Notes under the pieces: model-generated | What the model was told of the DNA's origin: nothing | The model's input: only the letters and a program-made list of their open reading frames with translations | The model's database searches: none | Origin: Mucilaginibacter sp. PAMB04168 | GTDB taxonomy: Bacteria > Bacteroidota > Bacteroidia > Sphingobacteriales > Sphingobacteriaceae | Direction: 5' to 3' | Length of the DNA stretch: 64,000 nt | Assembly (NCBI RefSeq): GCF_039634365.2 | Contig: NZ_CP155079.2 | Coordinates: 4,216,001-4,280,000, forward strand | In this document: one piece after another, positions 8,171 to 17,800 of the stretch | How positions within the stretch are numbered: the stretch's first letter is position 1 | How the letters are laid out: each line of letters starts with the position of its first letter | Position numbers and translations under genes: made by a program

Positions 8171-8600
8171 ACTGGCTTACATCGCCATTGTGCCGCAGCA
8201 CTTCGCGCACAATGGTTGAGCTGATGGATGAGTAGCCGGGTTTGCTCACAATAAAGATGCTTTCAATATCGGGGGCCAGGGCATGATTCATTTGTGCTAT
8301 GGCCTTTTCATATTCAAAGTCTGATACGGTACGTATGCCGCGTATCATATAATTGGCATCAATACTTTTACAAAAATCTACCGTAAGGCCTTCATAAGCT
8401 ATGATGTGAATTTTGGGCTCCATGGCAAATACGGCACGCAGCATTTGCTGGCGCTGCTCAATAGTTAAAAGGCTTTGTTTCGAACTGTTAACCCCTATGC
8501 CTATATACAGCTTGTCGAACAAGCTTAGCGAGCGTTTTACAATATCAACGTGGGCCTTGGTAATAGGGTCAAAAGAACCCGGAAACAGTGCAATTTTCAT
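8109..8600 (-). CDS. coaD: Phosphopantetheine adenylyltransferase
   Basis: CoaD transfers AMP from ATP to 4'-phosphopantetheine, the penultimate step of coenzyme A synthesis. The 163-residue length is usual. The nucleotidyltransferase motif appears as GSFDPITKAH (His17), where most homologues have Gly instead of Ala before the His. The C-terminal SSISSTIVRE segment (ISSTxxR motif) contacts ATP. The 3' end overlaps the NUDIX gene by 62 bases. That overlap encodes the last 20 residues of CoaD, which fall within the usual family length, so both genes appear genuine. Confidence 0.95.
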   Translation of the reverse strand: MKIALFPGSFDPITKAHVDIVKRSLSLFDKLYIGIGVNSSKQSLLTIEQRQQMLRAVFAMEPKIHIIAYEGLTVDFCKSIDANYMIRGIRTVSDFEYEKAIAQMNHALAPDIESIFIVSKPGYSSISSTIVREVLRHNGDVSQFIPKEALEYLQANHASPAHP

Positions 8601-8670
8601 ACAATGCGAATGCGTGTAAGCAAAGGTATATTAATTTATTTAATGGCACCATACCTTGCCAATACACGGC

Positions 8671-9684
8671 TTACTCATATCCGCCTGTTGTACCGCTATT
8701 TTTGTTAATGCTTACTAACAGCGATTTCAACCGCTCTATATGTTCTCCCAGTTCACGCGCTTTTTCTTTTTTACTGCCCTCTCCTCCTACTTCATTACCG
8801 TTCTGATTAGCCATGCGCATCAGTAGGTTTTTGCGCTCTTCGAGCATGCGTATGGATACCCATATACTGTCTTCCAATCCTTCTGATTGTTTTTCGAGCA
8901 GAAGGTTGCCGGTATAAACGTGGCCGGTATAACATCGGAAACGTGTTATTACATCGTTCTTAATTTCATACAAGCCACCGCCACAGTCGGGGCAACTGTA
9001 ATTGCTTCGGGTACCTATCTTTTCCAACTCTTCCATACTGCTCATCCTCCGTTCGGTAATTTCAGCTTCTATTCTTACATCTTCTGGTATTTCGTGTAAT
9101 GAATCGGCAGGCATTTTCGACAATATATCCTGTAATACGTATCCCATATCGGCAATGGGCACTCTATGGTCTACTTCTACATTATTTAACACATTGATAG
9201 GCATATCGGCAAACTCGGCCTCAAGCGGTTCCTGTACAATGCACTTACCGCCCGACCGCTTGATAGCCGCCATACCCGAGGTACCATCATCCAGTAAACC
9301 GGTTAATACAATACCTATGGCATGTGAATCATAATAAGCAGCGGCCGACCGGAACAGCACATCAATTGAGGGGCGCCAGCGGTTTTCATGCGGTCCTTTG
9401 ATCAGGCGCATTGTTCCTTTCTTTACAACGGTCTGAATGTCGGGAGGGGCAACGTAAACATGCCCGCTTTGTATTGGCTTGTTATTTTCAGCAAGTTCAC
9501 AAGTAAGTGCTGTTTTCTTTTGTATATATTGTACTAAAACGTCGGCCATTGAATTACGCCCCATATGCAGTACCACAAAAACAGCCAAATCTAGCTTTTG
9601 AGGCATATTGGATATTAGTTCGCCAATTGCGTGAAAACCACCGGCCGAGGCGCCAACCACCACAATTGATTTTATTTCACTCAT
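8671..9684 (-). CDS. CheB-type methylesterase with C-terminal zinc-ribbon-like region
   Basis: This 337-residue protein carries a stand-alone CheB catalytic domain (about 1-190) without the usual receiver domain. Triad candidates are Ser13 in GASAGG, His40 in VLHMG and Asp133 in GLLDDGTSG. In chemotaxis the domain removes methyl groups from receptor glutamates or deamidates glutamine. The C-terminal part has CPDCGGG, a third Cys in RFRCYTGH and a following helical stretch, suggesting metal binding. It lies 24 bases downstream of a PAS histidine kinase gene on the same strand, after a CheB-CheR fusion. No chemoreceptor, CheA or CheW gene is nearby, so the target is unknown; the poly-HAMP kinase encoded opposite is a candidate. 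Confidence 0.86.
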   Translation of the reverse strand: MSEIKSIVVVGASAGGFHAIGELISNMPQKLDLAVFVVLHMGRNSMADVLVQYIQKKTALTCELAENNKPIQSGHVYVAPPDIQTVVKKGTMRLIKGPHENRWRPSIDVLFRSAAAYYDSHAIGIVLTGLLDDGTSGMAAIKRSGGKCIVQEPLEAEFADMPINVLNNVEVDHRVPIADMGYVLQDILSKMPADSLHEIPEDVRIEAEITERRMSSMEELEKIGTRSNYSCPDCGGGLYEIKNDVITRFRCYTGHVYTGNLLLEKQSEGLEDSIWVSIRMLEERKNLLMRMANQNGNEVGGEGSKKEKARELGEHIERLKSLLVSINKNSGTTGGYE

Positions 9685-9708
9685 GTAAAAATAACCTTAA
9701 TTATAGTT

Positions 9709-11301
9709 TTATTGTTTTATAGTAATGGCTACCGTAGTACCCGTGCCGGGCGCTGAATGAATTTCCATAGTACCCTTATACAGGTTTAGGCGGTTACGTA
9801 TGCTGCTTAAACCGGCACCTGTTGGCGTGGTGCCAGGGTTTGGTAATGTGAAGCCTTCGCCATTGTCGGTAACCTTTAAATTTATTTGGCTGCCCTTTTT
9901 AAACAACTCAATACAAATACAAGTTGCTTTGCCATGTTTTATGCCGTTGTTAACCAACTCCTGTACAATACGGAAGATATTGAGCGAAAGGGTAGTATCC
10001 AGGTTTTTTGTGCTGCCAAACTTGGTTACTATGCTTAACTGCGGGCCGGACAAGCGCTTAGCCATATCCTCTATAGCGGCAACAACACCAAAGTCATCAA
10101 GTATAGAAGGCGCCAATTGGAAAGATATATTGCGTACGTCTTTTACAGTTTGATCTAACATTTTTACGGCCTGCTCATAGTAAGGGCTCGATGACATTTG
10201 CTTGAGCTGTTGCAAATTCAGTTTTATGGCATATAACATTTGCCCAACACTGTCATGCAAGGTATCACTTATCCGTTTGCGTTCATTCTCTTCGGCCAGC
10301 AGTGATGCGGCTGTTATCATATATTGTTGGTTCTCTTTGAGCTGCTGTGTTTCCTGCTCAATTTGCTTTTTATCGCTTATATCGATTATGGTTCCAATAA
10401 AACGGCTACCCAATTCTTGTAAATCAATCATTTGCCCCCTTGCAGCTACATATTTACGTATACCCGATGGCTGATTTACAAAAAACTCGGCCGTAAAGTC
10501 TTTGCCGTTAACCATTGAACTACGTAGTGTGGCATCAACATTTGCCCTATCGTCTTTGTCAATTAAATTAAGCAGGGTATTGTAGCTGCCATCAAACTCT
10601 TGCGGCTTAATGCCAAACAAGCTGCAACTCAGCTCGTCAACATACACCTGGCCACCCGGAACCGCAAGCTCCCAAATACCGGTTTGAGAGGCATCCAGCG
10701 CAACTTCTAAACGGCGTTTGGCCTTTTCATGCTCCAACTGGGCTTTCTTTTTCTCGGTTATATCGGTAATGGTAAGGTAGCAACTGAAAGCAAATTTACC
10801 TTTAGTTATTACCTTACCATTAACCTGTGCATAAAGCGTTTCATTGTTGGCTTTCTTAAAACGGACCTGCTCTTCCTGTTCCGAACCCGATGATTGAAGT
10901 CTTCTGAAAAAAAAATAAAATTGCTGCAGATCATCGGCATGTAAATAGCTGGTTAATGGTTTACCCAATAATGCCGCTTTACGTACGCCAAACTGCTTAC
11001 TACCCGTTACATTTACTTCCTCTATAACTGCCCTGCTGTCTAACACTAAATAGCCAACCGGCGCAAGTTCAAACAAGTCAGAAAACCGGTCTTTCTGCGT
11101 TTCCAGCTCCAGGGCAATACTACTCAGTTCCTCATTTTGCATTTCCAGTTCAAGCTGGTAAATCTGCAACTCATGGAAAAGGGTTTGCATCTCTAATGAC
11201 TCCGAATGCTCAATTTGATAGGTCTTTTCGCTAAGCAATCCTTCCGCCTTTTTTCGCAGCTTCTCCAGCGTATCTTTCTTCCAAAAATCCTTCCTATACA
11301 T
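9709..11301 (-). CDS. PAS-containing histidine kinase (HisKA_3 / NarL-partner type)
   Basis: The 530-residue protein has no membrane segment and is probably cytosolic. After an N-terminal helical region come two PAS domains (about 75-185 and 197-312), a dimerisation/phospho-acceptor segment ENERKRISDTLHDSVGQ with His349, and a C-terminal HATPase (about 430-528, with VQELVNNGIKHGKA and DNGEGF). This HisKA_3 type usually pairs with LuxR/NarL-type regulators, none of which is encoded in the window. It sits between the CheB-CheR fusion (20 bases upstream) and the CheB gene (24 bases downstream), so all three are probably cotranscribed. Confidence 0.9.
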   Translation of the reverse strand: MYRKDFWKKDTLEKLRKKAEGLLSEKTYQIEHSESLEMQTLFHELQIYQLELEMQNEELSSIALELETQKDRFSDLFELAPVGYLVLDSRAVIEEVNVTGSKQFGVRKAALLGKPLTSYLHADDLQQFYFFFRRLQSSGSEQEEQVRFKKANNETLYAQVNGKVITKGKFAFSCYLTITDITEKKKAQLEHEKAKRRLEVALDASQTGIWELAVPGGQVYVDELSCSLFGIKPQEFDGSYNTLLNLIDKDDRANVDATLRSSMVNGKDFTAEFFVNQPSGIRKYVAARGQMIDLQELGSRFIGTIIDISDKKQIEQETQQLKENQQYMITAASLLAEENERKRISDTLHDSVGQMLYAIKLNLQQLKQMSSSPYYEQAVKMLDQTVKDVRNISFQLAPSILDDFGVVAAIEDMAKRLSGPQLSIVTKFGSTKNLDTTLSLNIFRIVQELVNNGIKHGKATCICIELFKKGSQINLKVTDNGEGFTLPNPGTTPTGAGLSSIRNRLNLYKGTMEIHSAPGTGTTVAITIKQ

Positions 11302-11321
11302 ATCGCCAGATTACATTTCTT

Positions 11322-14267
11322 CTACTCTTCAATAACAATCATCGTCATCAAAGTTTCGCCGTCAGTTTCATTTACAGACGGTTTTGAGGTTATTGTGATA
11401 GTTTTTGTGCCAATAACCAAAAAATCGTTCGTAAACGTAATTTTAGTTTCCTGGTTTGTACACTGCTTCAAAAATTTGTCGAGCTTACTGGTTTTCCAGA
11501 ACTCGTGCACCAGTATGTTTAAACTCAGGCCTATCATTTCTTTTATACTGCTAATCTTAAAAAAAGATACATAAGCTTCATTAGAGCTAATAATGTTAAG
11601 GTCTTTATCTAATAAAAGCGCTGGTGTTGTTAAAACCGACAACATGCTTTTAACATACCTATTCAGCGTTTCGAATTTAAATTCAATAGCTTTTAGCTCG
11701 GTCACTTTGGTAAATGTTAATACAACGCCATTAATAAAGTTATCGAGCGTGCGGTAAGGCATCATACGCAGCTTGTACCACTCATCTTTTTTTGTTTTTA
11801 CCTCTACTTCTTTAACGGCCAGCGTCTCAATCACATGGTGTATATCGGCCTCAAGGCTGGAGTACTGAAAGTTAAAAACAATATCATTTATAGAGCGGCC
11901 AATATCGGTGGTAATAACATTAAAAAGCTTTTTAACCTGCGGTGTAAACCGCAGTATAATCATATTAATGTCCAAAAATATGGTACCAATTTCGGTACTG
12001 TCCAGCATGTTCTTCATGTCATTGTTCAGCTGGGTAAGCTCTTCGGCTTTGGATTGGTACTGCACATTAATGGTCATCAATTCCTCATTAAGCGATTGCA
12101 TTTCCTCTTTAGTAGTCAACGACTCCTCATTGGTGCTCTGCAACTCCTCATTAGTGCTCTGCAACTCCTCATTGGTCGATTTAAGTTCCTCCAGCGAGGT
12201 TTCCATTTGCTCTACCGTATTACGTAGCTGCTGTTTGGTATAAACCAGTTCCTTTTCCAGCTCTTCTACCGCTTCATTATGTTCCGGTCCCTTGTATTTC
12301 TTTCTGCGTTCGGTTTTAGTAAGTAAGCCCTTATCATCAAAAACTACCAGCAGCAACCCCTGCAAGGCGTTGTTTTGCAACTGGCTAACCTTCAAATCAA
12401 CCACCCGCACCTCCCCTTCTTCTTTAAGCCTGATGCCATTTACATTAATGGTGTCTTTTTGTGAACCGGCCTGATGGATGGCGTTACTCAGGGGATACTT
12501 CAGATCATCCTTAGCCATTTCATTAATGTTCATGGTCACCTCGCCGGCATTAAGCTCCAAAAACTTACCGGTACGGCCGTTTATATACAATATATCGCCT
12601 TTACCATTAATAAGTACAGAGGCCGGCGTGTAATTTTCAAGCAGTATTTTGCTAAAGGTTTCGGCAAGTGTTTTCTTTTTAATAGGCTTCTCAGGTTCAT
12701 CAACCCTATAAAGATGAAGTGCCTGCTTAGATATATTAAATGGAAAATCAACCATTTTGCTCATGATGGGAGCTCCGTCCCTACGTTCATATATCTTCCA
12801 TTTGGGGTCTATTGCCGAGAACATTTCGCTGAAGCCGCCCAGCGTTTCGGCGGGGCCCAAAAACAGCACGCCGCGCGCATTGAGCGAATAATGAAATACG
12901 GGTATGATTTTGGCCTGCAACTCTGCATTTAAATAAATCATCACATTGCGGCAGGTTAACAAATCCAGGCGGGTAAAGGGCGCATCCTTAATAAGGTTGT
13001 GCTGCGCAAATACAATCATTTCGCGCAAATCTTTAGTAACCTGGTACCCTTTTTCCTTTTTTACAAAATACCGCCCCAAGCGCTCGGGCGAAATATCGGC
13101 CGCTATGTTATCCATGTAAAAGCCGGTGCGCGCATGCTCAATAGCGGCCTCATCTAAATCAGTAGCAAAAATTTGCACTTTAGGTGTTTTGGCTCCGCCT
13201 ATGCTGCTAAAACACTCCATAATAAGTATGGCTATAGAGTAAGCTTCCTCGCCGGTTGAACAGCCTACCACCCATATACGCACAGGCTCATTGTCGGCTT
13301 TGACCCGCAAAAGCCCGTACAGCTTCTCTTTTAGTACATCAAAAGCAGCTGCATCTCTAAAAAACTTGGTTACGCCTATCAACAACTCATTAAAAAGCAC
13401 ATCAATCTCTTGCGGATTCTCGCGCAAAAAGGCAATATAATGTGTATAATCGGGCAGCTGATGAAATGCCAGCCTACGGTCTATACGGCGGGTGATGGTG
13501 TTTTTTTTGTATTGCGAAAAATCATGTCCGGTTTGGGTACGCAGCAGCATTAATACCTTTTGAATAGCTGTTGCATCCCGGTTTTGGTTTTTCAGTTCAT
13601 CATTCAGCTCATCGGCCATAGCCGGATGCTTTAAATACTGTATGAGCTTTATGGGCATCTCCTCAGGAGCAAGCACATAATCTACCAGGTTGGTTGCTAT
13701 GGCGCTTTGCGGCATACTGTCATACTGCGCCGATTCGGGATCCTGTACCATCACCATGCCCAGTTTTTCCTTTATCATGCGTATGCCGGTTTCCCCGTCA
13801 GATCCCATACCCGACAAGATGATGGCTACAGCACGGTTCCACTGGTCTTCGGCCAGGCTTTGCAAAAAGTGATCAACCGGCAGGCGGTAACCGTTGAACC
13901 TCGATGGTGTCATGAGCAACAATTTACCGTTATGTATGCCCATGTCTTTGTTGGGCGGAATTAGGTATACACGGTCGGGTTTAACCGGTTGACCATCTTC
14001 GGCCTCGGTTACCGGTAGGGATGTAAAATTCTGTAAAAGCTCGGCTACGCTGCCCACGTGGTTTTTATCCAGGTGCATTACCACAATAAAGGCCATGCCG
14101 CTATCGGCCGGCATATGGGCAAATAATTTTTCCATGGCCTGGAATGCTCCTGCCGAACCACCAATACATATAATTGGGAACGATTTTGTTTTTGCAGGCT
14201 TACTGTCTTTATTATCTGCCATGCCGTTCTGGTATTTATTTTTGTTATCTTCTTGATGGTTTGCCAT
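11322..14267 (-). CDS. CheB-CheR-PAS fusion protein
   Basis: In this 981-residue protein the N-terminal CheB methylesterase domain (about 30-215) has Ser38, His65 and Asp157 as likely triad. The CheR methyltransferase domain (about 235-490) has the S-adenosylmethionine site VVGCSTGEEAYS (333-344) and LLTCRNVMIYL (436-446). A PAS-like region follows, then a long coiled coil with repeated TNEELQS units (about 690-760) and two more PAS-type modules. It therefore combines methyl addition and removal with sensing, but has no kinase domain. Such fusions are widespread outside classical chemotaxis. It leads a three-gene transcript with the PAS kinase and CheB. An in-frame start at 14287 is out of register, so 14267 is used. 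Confidence 0.9.
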   Translation of the reverse strand: MANHQEDNKNKYQNGMADNKDSKPAKTKSFPIICIGGSAGAFQAMEKLFAHMPADSGMAFIVVMHLDKNHVGSVAELLQNFTSLPVTEAEDGQPVKPDRVYLIPPNKDMGIHNGKLLLMTPSRFNGYRLPVDHFLQSLAEDQWNRAVAIILSGMGSDGETGIRMIKEKLGMVMVQDPESAQYDSMPQSAIATNLVDYVLAPEEMPIKLIQYLKHPAMADELNDELKNQNRDATAIQKVLMLLRTQTGHDFSQYKKNTITRRIDRRLAFHQLPDYTHYIAFLRENPQEIDVLFNELLIGVTKFFRDAAAFDVLKEKLYGLLRVKADNEPVRIWVVGCSTGEEAYSIAILIMECFSSIGGAKTPKVQIFATDLDEAAIEHARTGFYMDNIAADISPERLGRYFVKKEKGYQVTKDLREMIVFAQHNLIKDAPFTRLDLLTCRNVMIYLNAELQAKIIPVFHYSLNARGVLFLGPAETLGGFSEMFSAIDPKWKIYERRDGAPIMSKMVDFPFNISKQALHLYRVDEPEKPIKKKTLAETFSKILLENYTPASVLINGKGDILYINGRTGKFLELNAGEVTMNINEMAKDDLKYPLSNAIHQAGSQKDTINVNGIRLKEEGEVRVVDLKVSQLQNNALQGLLLVVFDDKGLLTKTERRKKYKGPEHNEAVEELEKELVYTKQQLRNTVEQMETSLEELKSTNEELQSTNEELQSTNEESLTTKEEMQSLNEELMTINVQYQSKAEELTQLNNDMKNMLDSTEIGTIFLDINMIILRFTPQVKKLFNVITTDIGRSINDIVFNFQYSSLEADIHHVIETLAVKEVEVKTKKDEWYKLRMMPYRTLDNFINGVVLTFTKVTELKAIEFKFETLNRYVKSMLSVLTTPALLLDKDLNIISSNEAYVSFFKISSIKEMIGLSLNILVHEFWKTSKLDKFLKQCTNQETKITFTNDFLVIGTKTITITSKPSVNETDGETLMTMIVIEE

Positions 14268-14835
14268 TTAAAAACTTTTAATCCCAAAACGTAGTCAACA
14301 GTTGTTTAATGCAGATTTTTATGACCGTGAAATAAACGTTGATATATATCGGGGAGGTATTAGACTTCTGCTGCAAAGCAGGGTAACATAAAAACAAATA
14401 TACAAGGTAATTATAGCCAATTAAACTTTTTGGGAATATTTCGATCTGAGTTTTTTTCGAATTACTAAGCTACATATGAATAACAGCAGTATTATCATAT
14501 TTCGTAACCGCTGTTTTTAATAAATATGATACATATATTCTCAGTAACTATTATATCGAAATACATTTTATAACAAATATTATTTAAATAAATACCAAAA
14601 CAAAGTAAAACTATAAGCTTTGTGTCACCGTTTAAGGGTTCTGCGCATGTTACCGTTTTAGAGCACCTATTTGCTAATGTTTTGACAGTATAATTGTGTG
14701 CAGGCGCTTGTCAGCGCAAAAGCCTGCTGCTACAATAACGACGTTATTGCAGCAGCGATATTCATTATATTATATTATTTGTTCGTGTTCGATATTTAAT
14801 TAAATTTAACGGCATTTTATCTACCAACTTATCCT
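14268..14835. other. Divergent intergenic region between CheB-CheR fusion and poly-HAMP kinase
   Basis: This 568-base A/T-rich region must hold promoters for both the CheB-led and the kinase-led transcripts. I see the inverted repeat at 14724-14755 and no open frame worth calling. Confidence 0.55.
14724..14755 (+). promoter_or_regulatory. Inverted repeat in the leader of the poly-HAMP kinase gene
   Basis: The outer arms CTGCTGC and GCAGCAG (7 bp) enclose the inner arms AATAAC and GTTATT (6 bp), with a 3-base bulge on the left side. No T run follows, so it is not a simple terminator. It lies 80 bases before the start codon and could be a leader hairpin or an operator. Confidence 0.4.
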
Positions 14836-17800
14836 ATGAAAGACGACGACATTTTAGCCAAAGTACTAGATGATACCGGTGTGCTTAATGAGCACCTTAC
14901 CGACTCGCTCGATTTAAAAGAGCTTTTGAAAGTGCTTTCGAACGTAAAAAACGGCAGGCTAAACGTACGCATGCCCGTAACGCAAGCTGGCATACACGGC
15001 CGCATTTGTGAGGTACTGAACGACATTATTGATATGAACGAGCGTTTGGTAGCCGAGATATCGACAGCCGAAAAAACGATAGGAAAAAAAGGAAACCTTA
15101 GTAAACGGATAGAATTAACCGACGCTAAAGGCGAATGGGCAAATGGCGTAATCTCACTCAATAATTTAATTGAAGACCTTACCTCTCCTACCCTGGAGAT
15201 TGCAGGCATGATTAACTCGGTTGCCAACGGCGACCTTTCCAAGCATATACCGCTCGAAATTAAGGGCCACCCTTTAAAAGGCGAATTTTTACGCATTGCT
15301 AAAGAGTCGAACCAAATGCTTTCCAAGCTTCGTTCATTCTCCATGGAAGTAACCCGTGTAGCCCGCCAGGTAGGTTCAGAAGGTAAACTAGGTGAGCAGG
15401 CTAAAATTAAGGGCGTAGCCGGCGTATGGGCCGAACTAACCGACTCGGTAAACCAAATGGCCGGTAACTTAACCTCGCAGGTGCGTAACATTGCAGGTGT
15501 AACCACGGCAGTAGCCAAGGGCGACTTATCCCGTAAAATTACGGTAGAAGCTAAGGGCGAGATTTTGGAACTAAAGAACACCATTAATACCATGGTGGAT
15601 CAGCTCAACTCCTTCTCATCCGAAGTAACGCGTGTGGCGCTTGAAGTGGGTACAGAAGGTAAGCTGGGCGGCCAGGCTAAGGTGCCGGGCGTTGCGGGTA
15701 CCTGGAAAGATTTGACCGACTCTGTAAACCGCATGGCGGGTAACTTAACCTCGCAGGTACGTAACATTGCCGGTGTAACCACTGCGGTTGCTAATGGAGA
15801 CCTTTCCAAGAAGATTACGGTTGACGTTAAGGGTGAAATGCTCGAGCTGAAAAAAACCATCAATACGATGGTGGATCAGCTCAACTCCTTTGCATCCGAA
15901 GTAACGCGTGTGGCGCTCGAGGTGGGTACAGAAGGTAAGCTGGGCGGCCAGGCGCGTGTAAAAGGTGTAGGCGGGGTTTGGAAAGACCTAACCGACTCCG
16001 TAAACCAAATGGGTAGCAACCTTACCGACCAGGTACGTAACATTGCCGGTGTAACCACAGCGGTAGCTAAAGGCGACTTATCGCGCAAAATTACGGTGGA
16101 TGCCAAGGGCGAACTTTTGGAGCTGAAGAATACCATAAACACGATGGTGGATCAGTTGAACTCCTTCTCGTCTGAAGTAACGCGTGTGGCGCGCGAGGTG
16201 GGTTCTGAAGGGCAGCTGGGCGGTCAGGCCAACGTGCCGGGCGTAGGTGGTACCTGGAAGGATTTGACCGACTCGGTAAACCAGATGGCCGGTAACTTAA
16301 CAGGCCAGGTACGTAATATAGCCGAGGTGACAACAGCGGTGGCCAAAGGCGACTTATCTAAAAAAATTACGGTTGATGTACAGGGCGAAATGCTCGAACT
16401 CAAAATAACCATCAATACGATGGTGGATCAGTTGAACTCCTTCGGTTCCGAAGTAACGCGTGTAGCGCGTGAGGTGGGCTCCGAAGGCCAGTTAGGTGGT
16501 CAGGCCAACGTACCCGGCGTAGGTGGTACCTGGAAGGACTTAACCGACTCGGTGAACAAGATGGCGGACAACTTAACCTCGCAGGTGCGTAACATTGCCG
16601 AGGTAACTACCGCAGTAGCCAAGGGCGATTTATCCCGTAAAATTACGGTAAACGCCAAAGGCGAGCTCCTGGAACTGAAAGATACGATTAATACCATGGT
16701 GGATCAGCTGCGCGGTTTTGCATCAGAAGTAACGCGTGTGGCACGTGAGGTGGGTTCCGAAGGGCAATTAGGCGGCCAGGCCAACGTACCGGGTGTGGAT
16801 GGTACCTGGAAGGATTTGACCGACTCTGTAAATAAAATGGCGGGCAATCTTACTGCCCAGCTACGTAATATAGCCGACGTATCCATCGCTATCGCGAATG
16901 GTGACTTGTCGAAGAAAATCACGGTTGACGTGCGGGGCGAGATCTTGCAGCTAAAGGAAACCATTAATACGATGGTTGATCAGCTGCGTGGTTTTGCATC
17001 TGAAGTAACGCGTGTAGCGCGTGAGGTAGGTACGGATGGTAACCTGGGCGGCCAGGCCTTTGTACCGGGCGTTGCAGGTACCTGGAAGGATTTGACCGAC
17101 TCGGTAAACCAAATGTCGAGTAACTTAACCTCACAAGTGCGTAACATTGCAGAGGTAACCAAGGCGGTAGCCAGCGGCGACTTATCCAAAACGGTAATCA
17201 TCGACGTAAAAGGCGAGATCATGGACCTTAAAAACACCATCAATACGATGGTGGATCAGCTTAACTCCTTTGCATCCGAAGTAACGCGTGTAGCGCGTGA
17301 GGTAGGTACCGAGGGTAAACTGGGCGGCCAGGCGCACGTAAAAGGTGTGGCCGGTACCTGGAAGGATTTGACCGACTCGGTGAACCAGATGGCATCTAAC
17401 CTTACCGGGCAAATACGTGGTATTGCTAAAGTGGCAACCGGTATTGCCAAGGGTAACCTGAAGCAACGCCTTTCTATTAACGCGTTGGGTGAGGTGGCCC
17501 AGTTAACCGATACCATTAACGAGATGATTGATACGCTGGCGGTATTTGCCGATGAGGTAACCACCGTAGCGCGTGAGGTGGGTGTGCAGGGTCGTTTGGG
17601 TGGACAAGCCAGCGTACCGGGTGCATCAGGTACCTGGAAAGATTTAACGGAGAACGTAAACCAGCTGGCGCAAAATTTAACCGTACAGGTGCGTTCAATT
17701 TCCGAAGTAGCATCTGCCGTAACCAAAGGCGACTTAACCCGTACCATACGGGTAGAAGCTAAAGGTGAGCTGGAAGCGTTGAAGGATACCATTAACCAGA

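Noticed and set aside
8671..14267. A classical chemotaxis operon
   Set aside because: Only CheB and CheR domains are present; CheA, CheW, CheY-like stand-alone regulators, receptors and motility genes are absent.
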